A stretch of 64,000 nucleotides of DNA. It comes from Thunnus maccoyii (lineage: Eukaryota > Chordata > Actinopteri > Scombriformes > Scombridae). The stretch covers positions 9,426,490 to 9,490,489 of the forward strand of contig NC_056534.1 of assembly GCF_910596095.1 (NCBI RefSeq), given 5' to 3'. This document shows, in pieces, positions 11,422 to 22,482 of this stretch (position 1 is the stretch's first letter; the number at the start of each line of letters is the position of its first letter). Below the pieces are notes generated by a model. The model was given only the letters and a program-made list of their open reading frames with translations, had not been told where the DNA came from and made no database searches. A program made the translations under genes and the position numbers.

Positions 11422-11612
11422 GGCTCTTCATGCAGCCCCTCAGTTCATCCCCTGTCTGAAACAGTGTAAAAATAACAGAAAATCACAAAAACCATTATAT
11501 GTCCCCTTTAAACATTGGCTCTTTATGCAGCCCCTCAGTTCATCCCCTGTCTGAAACAGTGTAAAAATAACAGAAAATCACAAAAACCATTATATGTCCC
11601 CTTTAAACATTG
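11422..11612. repeat. 95-bp direct tandem duplication
   Basis: Two adjacent units (11422-11516 and 11517-11612) are almost identical. The duplicated block at 17601-17700 has only one unit, so the doubling happened after the 6.2-kb duplication. The unit belongs to a dispersed repeat also seen at 46200-46640, where a longer version occurs. Confidence 0.85.
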
Positions 11613-11849
11613 CTCACATATAAGGTAAAGCCCTTTACTACTTAAACACCAGGATAATTGTAAAAAGTAAGCATTCTTACAGCCCCTTCTCATTGCGTAT
11701 TAGCTAAACAAGTTGTGTTGACATCAGATGTTAGATATAAAGGACATGTATAAAATACCTTTTATTGCCCAACTATATTCTTTTGAATCAATTTATAACA
11801 TGAAGTTGTTCTAAAAACAAACTGCCTCTTAAAATCCCCTGGAATTAAC

Positions 11850-14800
11850 TCAAACCAGAGCAAAGAATAACAGCATGAGACACATAGTAAACCTGTGAAT
11901 CAGTAGGCTGCTGGTACTCCTGTTCGGTGTGGCTGTGGTTAACTGCAAACCTGTGGACACACATACAGTTAACTTGTGATGCTGCCAACCAACGTCTTTG
12001 CCTGAGGGACTGACATCAGTCATGTTTGCTGTTTGGAAAATCTTTTAAAACTTTTGATCAGTTCCCTGTATTGTATCACCTCCCAGTGTTTTTACATTTA
12101 TATATTAACAACACTTTGTTGGATGCAAAATATGGAGCCCTGTAACTGACAAAAGGGAGTAAAAGGTTTTTAGATGCATCAAAGATATAATTGTATACAA
12201 AGGTGTGATAGCAAATATGTAAATATGGCCATAATGGTAGTAATAATGGTGGTAAAACAATAAAAATAAACACAAATAGAATTAGAATTTTTATGGGTAA
12301 CACTTTTACCACCCTCTATTTAGCATTTAAAAGCAGTACATTAACAGCTAATAAATGATTTATAACACTATAATGTTGTTGGCAGATACAAGTATTTAAT
12401 GTATCTGTCAACAACTATAACTCCTCCTGTGGGCATCCACAAGGGGACGCTGGTGTATAAGCAGATAGTAAATGACCATATGAAACAGCAATAATAATAT
12501 GAAACAATGACTTGTTTCATATTATTATTGCTGTTATTATTTCTGACAAATACTGTACATTAATAAACACTTCAAATTAGTTTCAAATATTGTTTTTATA
12601 CAGCTTGTGAATGCTAATGAAGGGGACTTAAAGTAAAGTGTTACCATGTTATATAATCATCTGTATTGTAAATTAAAAATTGGACATTTGGAGAGTCAAA
12701 TGGGAAATATTGCTTGGAGAAAATAGAAAATAAATGAATAGTAAAATGTGTGCTGAGACTTGAGTTATATTTTTGAATCGTCTGATAACCTTTTAGTGTC
12801 ATTTTTATGGCTCCATGGAAACATTCTCATTAAAAAACATAGATTACATACAAACATGAAATAATCATTCAGCAATTTAAACTATTAATACAAGTTAGAT
12901 TTTAAAGCCTAATATGAATTATTAGTAATTTGCATAGTTGCAGATTGTAAATATGTGTAGAAGAAGAAGAAGAGGGCAATGATGGTAATGACGATAATAA
13001 ATGTTGCCTGGGCGTTTTTAAAATGGTTAACTGCAAGGAGTTCAGGGTACAGGTGTAGATAAAGGAACAGTTAAAAGTCTGAACTCACCTTGGACAACCA
13101 CGTTAAACTTCATAGGAACAGTCCCCAAAGTGTTGTGGACAGAACAGATGTACTGTCCTTCATCCACAGAAGTTACAGACTCTATAGTGAGAATGTCACC
13201 ACTGAAGGGGGAACCACTGGCTGATGGGAGCGTCCAGTTGTAGGAGGGGCTGGGGTTTCCCACAGCAGAGCAGTTCAGTTGTAGACGGTCTCCTTCTGTG
13301 AGGGTGATCAAATCTGGATGTGTTGACCCCTTTAGCTGAGGCTCATCTGTGTGTTGATTGAGGGAGGGAAGATACAAAACATGTCATTACAGAGAAATGG
13401 AAGCAATTTTGAACTTTAAACAGATGAATGCAGGTATACGGTGTAAAAGAGCAGTGGTGGACAGTACCAAACTACTTTTACCACAGCACTGGCCCTAACA
13501 GACCGTTTTTAAAGAGTTATGTGTTTGTGTCATATGTTTTTTTGTCAATGTCACATTAAAACTTTTACTAGCTGTCTCACAAATAAGATGTGTGTCTTTT
13601 TTGGTTGTCAGACTCACAGTAGACTGTTGCTGTGAGTTTTCCTGACTCCACCACTGGAGGAGTCTGTGGTCCTTCAGGTCCCAGGTCTAGCTTGGCTTCA
13701 CACCAGTACTGTCCTCCATCATCTTCTTTACTAGGGGTGATATCCAGAGTGAAGGTCTCAGTCACTGGTGTCTTTTCTGTGTTGTTGGACTGTAGTCTGT
13801 GCAGTTCTGTCTGTCCTCTGTAGAAGATCACATTGAGTTTACCAACAGGAGCAACTTCCTGGACGTTACACTGCAGTGTGTACTGATGACCCGCAGTCAT
13901 CGACCCAGCGTGATTTAGGAAGCTGAAACTGACATTTTTTGGAGGCTCTGGGGAGACAAACAGAGAGATGTAGTGAGAAACACACACAGTAAGATAAAGG
14001 TGGTGAAATACAGCTGACAATAGAAAAAACCTAAATCTATCTAACATATTTATTTCTTATTTTAATTATATATATATTAAATTGTTACAGTAATGTTTTG
14101 TTCAACAGCAAGTTTACTTACGATAGACGGTTATAGGCAGGGTGCTACAACACTGGTTATCAGCATTATCAGCATAATAGCACTGAATAGCATCTATATC
14201 CCATTCAGTCAGGCTGTCAACCTCCCATGAAATCGTGGTTCCATTTTTTGTAGCGTTCCCCACAGAGTTTTCCAAACCAAATACCTCGTTTGGGCAAGTA
14301 TGCTGACAAACCAAGCACTTGGCAGAGGTTGGGTCACCAAACTTCACTACCAGTCTGGATGGAGTGAATACAGGTTTATCTGCACAGTTTTCATCTGTAA
14401 CACAGACATTGAAGAGATGTAAATTAGTTTGATGTAATATTGTTTTTATTCAGATTGACTCTGCTTATGTGCTTATTTATCTGCTTTGTTAACATTTTAA
14501 AATTTGTTATTACAACTTATCCCAAAACAATTATTCTTTTTTGTATCCATCAGTCACTATTTCTCTTTGCAGCCTGATACACTCTGAAGTTCTGAAGTTA
14601 TTATTATCTGATTATTATTAATATTAATATAGCATTTCAGTGTTGTAGTTGGTGGAGCTCATTTTAACCTTCAATATAATATTAGGTAGTTTCATCTATA
14701 ACAATGCATCATAATTTATAAGCGTATCATATGAAGGCCTACAGTGTGTATTGTTGAGTTTTTCACTTGACTAACAAATGTTTTTAAATGTTTTTTAATT

Positions 14801-14882
14801 ACTTACCACAACTGAACACATGGAAGCCTCGCAGAGAAGTCATCAAAGACACGATTGAAAGTAAGACACGGAAAAACATCAT
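11850..14882 (-). CDS. Ig gene 2: three-domain ICAM-like, GPI-anchored protein (345 aa)
   Basis: Exons: 14807-14882 (signal peptide), 14122-14394 (Ig domain 1), 13618-13947 (domain 2), 13089-13346 (domain 3), 11850-11950 (C-terminal tail). Every intron is GT-AG and phase 1, and the total is 1,038 nt. Domain 1 has clustered Cys ([14 protein letters not shown]) and is one codon longer than in genes 1 and 3. Domain 2 looks like ICAM domain 2; domain 3 is an I-set Ig (LQLNCSA... YICSVHN). Many N-glycosylation sequons are present. The tail ends [12 protein letters not shown] with no cytoplasmic segment, as GPI signals do. Likely role by family: surface adhesion or immune recognition. The ICAM assignment rests on domain resemblance; the ligand is unknown. 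The tail acceptor is ambiguous (11950 or 11942). Confidence 0.75.
12486..12533. repeat. Perfect 22-bp hairpin in intron 4 of gene 2
   Basis: The arms 12486-12507 and 12512-12533 are exact reverse complements around a 4-base loop. The paralogous intron of gene 3 (18569-18600) has only the left arm, so the right arm arose as an inverted copy after duplication. Confidence 0.85.
13377..13617. other. Intron 3 of gene 2, shortened relative to gene 3
   Basis: The intron between domains 2 and 3 is 271 bases here but 659 in gene 3. It holds only a short piece of the AGTGGTGGA repeat (about 13451-13485). The 330-base fold-back element present in gene 3 is absent. Confidence 0.6.
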
Positions 14883-17800
14883 TTCCAAACAGTCTTGTGA
14901 AGCAACTATTCAGTCTGGTATTAAAACCGTTGAATATAAAGAAAGTGAAAGTCAAACTGCGCAGTTTAAGTCCACTCTCTTTTTTCTGCGAAAGCTGAGC
15001 ACCAGTGCACCGGAAACACAAGGTTTTCCCCCTTTCTTATCTTTTACTTCCTCAAATGATCTAAAAAAAACTTATCATCAGACCCAGAAGTATTCTGGGG
15101 GTACTGAAGGGCCCTGACACACTTCTATTTTGTGACCTCAGGTCACCTTTTCTTTTCTGTTAAATTCATGAAATAATGAATTATTTACATTACTGCTGGC
15201 TATTACTATAATTAGATTTTTAAATGTAGTTTTTCTTGTTTTCTGTTATATCAAAATCAAAAGGCAGAATGATTTTTTTGAGTTGTGTAATCCTCACAGT
15301 AAATGTTAAGGGAATATTATCATTTGAGAAATAAATACTCCCACCCTGCTTTGTGTTCAGTTATTTATTTGAATGTGGTGAGAATCCTGTAGCAGCTACA
15401 TCTTGGATTACTGGGAGCACAGCCCTCCAGTTCCATGTTTAGTCTTGATTAATTCATAACTTTGCCATTTCCATTGTTTTTATACCGAAGACAATGAGTT
15501 GTGTGGCTTTTTTGATACACTTTTATGGTACATTTTTGTACGTATTATACTTTTTACCTGTGACATTACCTTTCTGCTAAAGACATGCAAGTCATGTGAA
15601 TTGGAGACTGTAAATTGCCTTTCCTTTCTTGTTAATATTGTAAGCAATTATTAAATTTGCACCTGTCTTCCAGTGCTAAAAGTTTAGTATTGCATCAAAG
15701 TGTTCAACCTTTCAATGAGAGGACATCGGTGTGAAAAATATTGAATACTGTATGCCTAAAGTGAGATATTGAATCAATAATGGGGAATTCATTCACATTT
15801 AAAGCTTTATTTATATTAACTGTTGATGTACATGAACATAAATGGTAAAAATACTGTTTTTAAAGCCAAAACCTATAGAATTTGTACGTGTTTATACCAT
15901 CTTTAAAATCTTTCTGATGGCACAAGTCTCCATTTGTAGAAAAACGAGACAATCCCAGTGAAAACTGGTGCACTGCATTCATCTTAGTGTCCCCTTGGTC
16001 ATATCGCTTTGTGTGTGTTTTGATGCAACCACTGGGAGGCGCCAGAGTTAGAAAATATTCAAATCCTACACTTAAATCCCTTTTTCATACATGCGCTGGC
16101 TTGGCTTGACTCGCTGTGACGCAGCAGGGATTTCCATCTCCATTATAACAGGGCTACCTGTTTGAAGGTGTGTTTTCAACTGATGATGCACTTTTATTGA
16201 GTCGATGACTTGAGCAGTGCCCTCTTTACCCTGGTTCTCTATTGTTCTCTATTACTGTGCAACAGTTGTTTGTAGCCAGCTACTTGTCATCATGGATTTT
16301 AAGGCTGTTGCTATGATTTTGCTTGGCATCTACTGCTTACTGCTTGAAAAATAGAGGCAGGATGACAAAATGGACCTAGAAGAGGAAGCTGAATCGTCAC
16401 TGAATATCAACAAAGCCCATTTGATGTCACCGCAACCCGCTCGGAGGCAGGTTGGGTGCACTTTGACCTGACTTCGGAGATGGTCCATCTAGGACACGAC
16501 TCAGAATCAGTGCGTTTAAAATGGTAATGGAAATGCAAATCAATGCAGCATAGTTTGACTCAGCGTGGCCACAAGTGCCAATGGAAAAGGGCAAATAGTG
16601 GCTTTAATTTAATAAAATATAAACATAATGTCACAACATAACATACAGAAAGGACCACAATGGAAATAAGCTCTTGGGCTTTATTGTGTTTTATTCTTTT
16701 GACAAATACTGTACAAAGATATGATGCTTCCTGGTTGAGGCTGTGCATATGTTATTTATTTATATGTGTCATATATTTTTTGCATTGTCAATAAAGAATT
16801 CAATTTCAAAACAGAAAACACAGTTATGGCAATAATATAACATTTATTGACAGCTCTTAAACAGTGATTTTTGCCAAGCCATAACCTGTTGGTTGGTCGG
16901 CCACTTTGGTCTGAAATATCTCAACAACTATTGGATGAATTGCCATGAAATTAAGTACAGAAATCTACTGTGCACACAAGATGTATCCCAATGACAGTGG
17001 TGATCCCTAACCTTTCCTCTAGCACCACCATATAATTGACATGTGTGGTTTTCAGTGAAGTATCGCAACATCTACTAGACTGAGTAGCACAATATCAACG
17101 TTAGCCAGTCAAAATTTGTCCAATACATTTATTTACAACCAAATACCTGCAAAACGATTCCCATTCCAATCAGCCTCAACTGTACTTTGTGTTTAGTTCT
17201 AATTACAGCAAAAGTTAGCGTGTTAACATGCTGAACTAAGATAGTATACACAGTAAAAATTATACCTGCTCAACATCAACATATTAGCATTGCCATTGTG
17301 AGCCTGTTAGATGTTTAGCACAATGTACAGCTGCACCTACTGCCTCACAGAACCGTTAGCATGGCTGTAGACTCAACTCTCTATTCTACTCCGAGTACTC
17401 TTCAATAAGAAAGCCATTCTAATGTATCAATTACTACAGTATATTCTGTACATGCATATGTAGGAAAGCAGAAACTATCATTTCATATATCAAGGGGGAC
17501 GTATCATGCACATTTCCAAGTCTATATTTATATTCTGGAGACCTACTGGAATAACTTTGCATTATTTACAGTTCAAAAAACTCTTTATTTATCTTATACT
17601 GGCTCTTCATGCAGCCCCTCAGTTCATCCCCTGTCTGAAACAGTGTAAAAATAACAGAAAATCACAAAAACCATTATATGTCCCCTTTAAACATTGCTCA
17701 CATATAAGGTAAAGCCCTTTACTACTTAAACACCAGGATAATTGTAAAAAGTAAGCATTCTTACAGCCCCTTCTCATTGCGTATTAGCTAAACAAGTTGT

Positions 17801-17933
17801 ATTGACATCAGATGTTAGATATAAAGGACATGTATAAAATACCTTTTATTGCCCAACTATATTCTTTTGAATCAATTTATTACATGAAGTTGTTCTGAAA
17901 ACAAACTGCCTCTTAAATTCCCCTGGAATTAAC
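14883..17933. other. Intergenic DNA between Ig genes 2 and 3, second copy of the duplicated block
   Basis: Nearly identical in order and sequence to 8670-11849: type A 5' flank, MITE (about 16077-16592), dispersed repeat (about 16848-17375) and a single unit of the 95-bp repeat. AATAAA for gene 3 is at 17845-17850, 84 bases past its stop. No further gene is supported. Confidence 0.7.
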
Positions 17934-20900
17934 TCAAACCAGAGCAAAGAATAACAGCATGAGACACATAGTAAACCTGTGAATCAGTAGGCTGCTGGTA
18001 CTCCTGTTCGGTGTGGCTGTGGTTAACTGCAAACCTGTGGACACACATACAGTTAACTTGTGATGCTGCCAACCAACGTCTTTGCCTGAGGGACTGACAT
18101 CAGTCATGTTTGCTGTTTGGAAAATCTTTTAAAACTTTTGATCAGTTCCCTGTATTGTATCACCTCCCAGTGTTTTTACATTTATATATTAACAACACTT
18201 TGTTGGATGCAAAATATGGAGCCCTGTAACTGACAAAAGGGAGTAAAGGTTTTTAGATGCATCAAAGATATAATTGTATACAAAGGTGTGATAGCAAATA
18301 TGTAAATATGGCCATAATGGTAGTAATAATGGTGGTAAAACAATAAAAATAAACAAAAATAGAATTAGAATTTTTATGGGTAACACTTTTACCACCCTCT
18401 ATTTAGCATTTAAAAGCAGTACATTAACAGCTAATAAATGGTTTATAACACTATAATGTTGTTGGCAGATACAAGTATTTAATGTATCTGTCAACAACTA
18501 TAACTCCTCCTGTAGGCATCCACAAGGGGACGCTGGTGTATAAGCAGATAGTAAATGACCATATGAAACAGCAATAATAATATGAAACAAGTCATAATTT
18601 CTGACAAATACTGTACATTAATAAACACTTAAAATTAGTTTCAAATATTGTTTTTATACAGCTTGTGAATGCTAATGAAGGGGACTTAAAGTAAAGTGTT
18701 ACCATGTTATATAATCATCTGTATTGTTAATTAAAAATTGGACATTTGGAGAGTCAAATGGGAAATATTGCTTAGGGAAAATAGAAAATAAATGAATAGT
18801 AAAATGTGTGCTGAGACTTGAGTTATATTTTTGAATCGTCTGATAACCTTTTAGTGTCATTTTTATGGCTCCATGGAAACATTCTCATTAAAAAACATAG
18901 ATTACATACAAACATGAAATAATCATTCAGCAATATAAACTATTAATACAAGTTAGATTTTAAAGCCTAATATGAATTATTAGTAATTTGCATAGTTGCA
19001 GATTGTAAATATGTGTAGAAGAAGAGGAAGAGGGCAATGACTGAAAATGACAAAACTTTAAACTCACCTTTGACATCCACGTTAAACTTCACAGTGACAG
19101 TACCGATGTTGTTGTGGACAGAACAGGTGTACTGCCCCTTGTGCTCCAAAGTTACAGACTCTATAGTGAGAATGTCACCACTGAAGGGGGAACCACTGGC
19201 TGATGGGAGCATCCAGTTGTAGGAGGGGCTGGGGTTTCCCACAGCAGAGCAGTTCAGTTGTAGACGGTCTCCTTCTGTGATAGTGATCAGATCTGGATGT
19301 GATGACTCCTTTAGCTGAGGCTCATCTGTGTGTTGATTGAGGGAGGGAAAAATACAAAACATGTCATTACAGAGAAATGGAAGCAATTTTGAACTTTAAA
19401 CAGATGAATGCAGATATACACCACAGTACTGGCCCTAACATATACTTTTACTTCACTACATTAGAGGGAAACATTTATTTAGAGGACGGGTTCACAATTT
19501 TTCCAGTCTGTCTTAAAACAACAGACAGGTGCCCAAATAATCATTGAAAGAGGTTTTCCTCGCTGTAATCATTCCTTCTGTTCATACTGACCATTAGAAG
19601 ATCCCTTCATACTGCGTTTACAATGTAAGTGATTTTTGAACAAAATGACTGTGGACACACTGTGGATTTTGGCCCCCATCAATATAAGTGCATTATGAAT
19701 GGCCAGTATGAACAGAAGGAATGATTACAGCGAGGAAAACATCTTTCAATGGAAATTTGGGCACCTGACTGTTGTTTTAAGACAAACTTGAAAAACTGTG
19801 AATCCGTCCTTTAATGTTACTCTTCAAGTAAAGGATACAAAAGAGGCCAATATGATGACCAAATAAAACTTTTTTTTTAAAGAGTTATGTGTTTGTGTCA
19901 TGTGTTTTTTTGTCAATGTCACATTAAAACTTTTACTAGCTGTCTCAGAAATAAGATGTGTGTCCATTTTGTTGTCAGACTCACAGTAGACTGTTGCTGT
20001 GAGTTTTCCTGACTCCACCACTGGAGGAGTCTGTGGTCCTTCAGGTCCCAGGTCTAGCTTGGCTTCACACCAGTACTGTCCTCCATCATCCTCTTTACTA
20101 GGGGTGATATCCAGAGTGAAGGTCTCATTCACTGGTGTCTTTTCTGTGTTGTTGGACTGTAGTCTGTGCAGTTCTGTCTGTCCTCTGTAGAAGGTCACAT
20201 TGAGGTTACCAACAGGAGCAACTTCCTGGACGTGACACTGCAGTGTGTACAGATGACCCGCAGTCATCGGCCCAGCGTGATTTAGGAAGCTGAAACTGAC
20301 ATTTTTTGGAGGCTCTGGGGAGACAAACAGAGAGATGTAGTGAGAGACGCACACAGTAAGATAAAGGTGGTGAACTACAGCTGACAATATGAAAAAACCT
20401 AAATCTATCCAACATATTTATTTATCATTTTGATTATATATATTTAATTGTTACAGTAGTATTTTTTGTTCAACAGCAAATTTACTTACGATAGACGGTT
20501 ACAGGCAGGGTGCTACAACACTGGTTATCATCATTATCAGTATAATAGCACATGGGAGATGTATCCCATTCAGTCAGGCTGTCAACCTCCCATGAAATCG
20601 TGGTTCCATTTTTTGTAGCGTTCCCCATAGAGTTTTCCAAACCATATAAATCGTTTGGGCAAGTATGCTGACAAGCCAAGCACGTGGCAGAGGTTGGGTC
20701 ACCAAACTTCACTACCAGTCTGGATGGAGTGAATACAGGTTTATCTGCACATTTTTCATCTGTAACACAGATATGAAATGTCGAGATGAAAAAACTTGAA
20801 CAATGAAAACTATGAAAGTACATAAAACAGTCATTTCACACACAGTGTCATTCAATAAACTGACAGTTAATCAGTGCTGTTTATCTTGTAACAGAGTTTA

Positions 20901-21037
20901 CTCAACTAATTTTCAACTAATTTATATTTTTCCTACATAGAATATCCATCTCTACTTAATGGATGGATGTTACTGGTCAACCTAAAATGGTCTGTAAACT
21001 GAACATTAGCAGTTGTCCTGCTTACATGTGTTTTTCA

Positions 21038-21085
<48 letters not shown>

Positions 21086-21354
21086 TTGATCCCATCTCAT
21101 ATACAAGTGTTGAAAACATTAAAAATAAATAAATAAATAAACAACCAAACAAAACAACACACTAAGTTGTGTTTGGCGGCGTATATCTAGGCTGTGTGGC
21201 CACTTTTACATCATTCATTTCGTCTACATGGAGCCGTAAACGCTCATTGTGGCGGAGCGACAAGTGTAGAAGACTCACCACAGCTGGACACATGGAAGTC
21301 GTGCAGAGAGTTCAGCAAAGAAACAGCGAGAAATGCGTAACAGAGAGAAAACAT
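17934..21354 (-). CDS. Ig gene 3: three-domain ICAM-like, GPI-anchored protein (344 aa)
   Basis: Exons: 21279-21354 (signal peptide), 20490-20759 (Ig domain 1), 19985-20314 (domain 2), 19068-19325 (domain 3), 17934-18034 (tail). All are phase 1, total 1,035 nt. The signal peptide ([10 protein letters not shown]...) and 5' flank differ from those of genes 1 and 2 and match copy 0 instead. From domain 1 on, the protein is very close to gene 2. Domain 1 shows [12 protein letters not shown] and QCC; domain 2 shows LQCHV and YWCEAKLDL; domain 3 shows LNCSA and YTCSVHN. The tail ends [12 protein letters not shown] without a cytoplasmic part, fitting a GPI-anchored surface protein. Intron 3 holds a fold-back repeat. 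The ICAM-like role is an inference from domain 1-2 resemblance. Confidence 0.75.
19481..19811. repeat. Fold-back (inverted) repeat in intron 3 of gene 3
   Basis: The left arm (from GGACGGGTTCACAATTTTTC) and right arm (to CTGTGAATCCGTCC) are long imperfect reverse complements around a short centre near 19650. The same family occurs as a half copy at 23750-23953 and as a larger composite at 49029-49878. Confidence 0.75.
21040..21083. repeat. (AC)n microsatellite in intron 1 of gene 3
   Basis: Perfect AC run of 44 bases; homologous to the run at 2661-2714. The 290 bases that follow the run in copy 0 (about 2715-3004) are missing here. Confidence 0.95.
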
Positions 21355-21603
21355 TATGTCCCGTTAGTCTTGTGAGCAAACAGAGCTCCTGGTAATAAAA
21401 AAACGTTGAGCCAGAGTCCGACAAAAGGTATGACTGAAATTGAAAGTAAACGTGCTAAAGAAAGCTATGGATGGGAGGATACCTGCTTCCCACTCGTGTC
21501 GTAATGATTAAAGAAATGAAAAAAACTTGTGGTTTTTGCGGAACGCCGCTTACTAATCATCACATCTAATCATACTTACTCTGATACACACTACCACATT
21601 ATC

Positions 21604-22482
21604 AGTGGTGGAAGAAGTACTCAGATCTTTTATTTAAGTAAAAGTAAGAATATCCCCCTCCCATGTGGTGGTGGTGGTGGTGGTGTGTCTTAGGACTGCG
21701 CTCCTTTAGACAGAGACCTCAGATGTTGTACCTGGAATCTGCTAAAGTTTTTAAATGTTTTCTTTTTGCTTTTAGTACTGCAGTTGGTGGTGGCCTCCAG
21801 TCACAGGTGTAGTTGGTGCTCTGGGAGTTCATTCACCTTTCATAGTTTGAGGTATGTGGTGGCACATTATTTAGTCTGTGTTTCTTTTGTTTGTGGTGGT
21901 ATCTGTCTTGTTTTTACAGATATCATACTGCCAATCCCTCTCACCATGGTTGATGGACACTAGGTCACAGTACGACTGTCTATTAGCTCCCTTCTCTAAC
22001 TTTGGTTTTATTGTTTTATAGATTTTTCACTAAGGTAACCAGTTGATCATTTTTATGCTTCAGTTTTAGTATGTATGTAGATATAATTAACTGTTAATTA
22101 GTGAGCTTAACAGCAACAATAGAATCTTAAAACCATCATCAACAACATTAGTGTGAAAAGAACCAGAAAAAAAATATCATGTCACATACACATAAATACA
22201 ACAAAAACACATTATGGCTCAAGTAAAATTTCATCAACCTGTGACCTTCCATCATAAATAAGTGATCTGATCGCACCTCCAAAAGTAGGCTGGTTAACAG
22301 GCTCAACAGGTGGTCGCCATAACTCAACAGTTAATCTCCATGTCTCCATTTCCCTCTGAAATGTAGTGGAGTGGAAGTATAAAATAGTATCAAATGGAAA
22401 TTCCCAAGTAAAGTACAAGCACCTCAAAATTATACTTAAGCACAGTACTTAAGTGAATGTACTCAGTTACTTTCCACCACTG
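21604..22482. repeat. MITE-like repeat (AGTGGTGGAAG type) with nested repeat
   Basis: The ends AGTGGTGGAAGAAGTACTCA and GTACTCAGTTACTTTCCACCACT are inverted repeats. About 21652-22345 is a nested repeat that matches 5225-6190 and contains the empty site of the solo LTR. A short GGT run occurs at 21667-21683. Confidence 0.6.

Larger units (their letters stand above)
8670..11849. other. Intergenic DNA between Ig genes 1 and 2, first copy of a duplicated block
   Basis: The stretch is matched nearly base for base by 14883-17933. It contains the 5' flank of gene 1 (type A), an inverted-repeat MITE (about 9871-10384), a dispersed repeat (about 10640-11200), a tandemly doubled repeat (11422-11612) and the probable 3' UTR of gene 2. 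AATAAA for gene 2 is at 11761-11766, 84 bases past its stop. Open frames such as 10352-10540 lie in repeats and show no domain. Confidence 0.7.

Noticed and set aside
13632-13823. Plus-strand frames opposite domain-2 exons (also 7377-7616 and 19999-20190)
   Set aside because: They are antisense to real Ig exons with correct splice sites and change where the Ig frame changes.
2661-21083. CRISPR-like regularly spaced repeats
   Set aside because: The repeats are a eukaryotic microsatellite and dispersed elements without regular spacers.
7433-21354. Novel immune-type receptor or V-set receptor cluster
   Set aside because: No J-like motif, no V-set DxGxYYC pattern in domain 1, and no ITIM tail in the conserved frame. 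Domains 1-2 look like ICAM instead.
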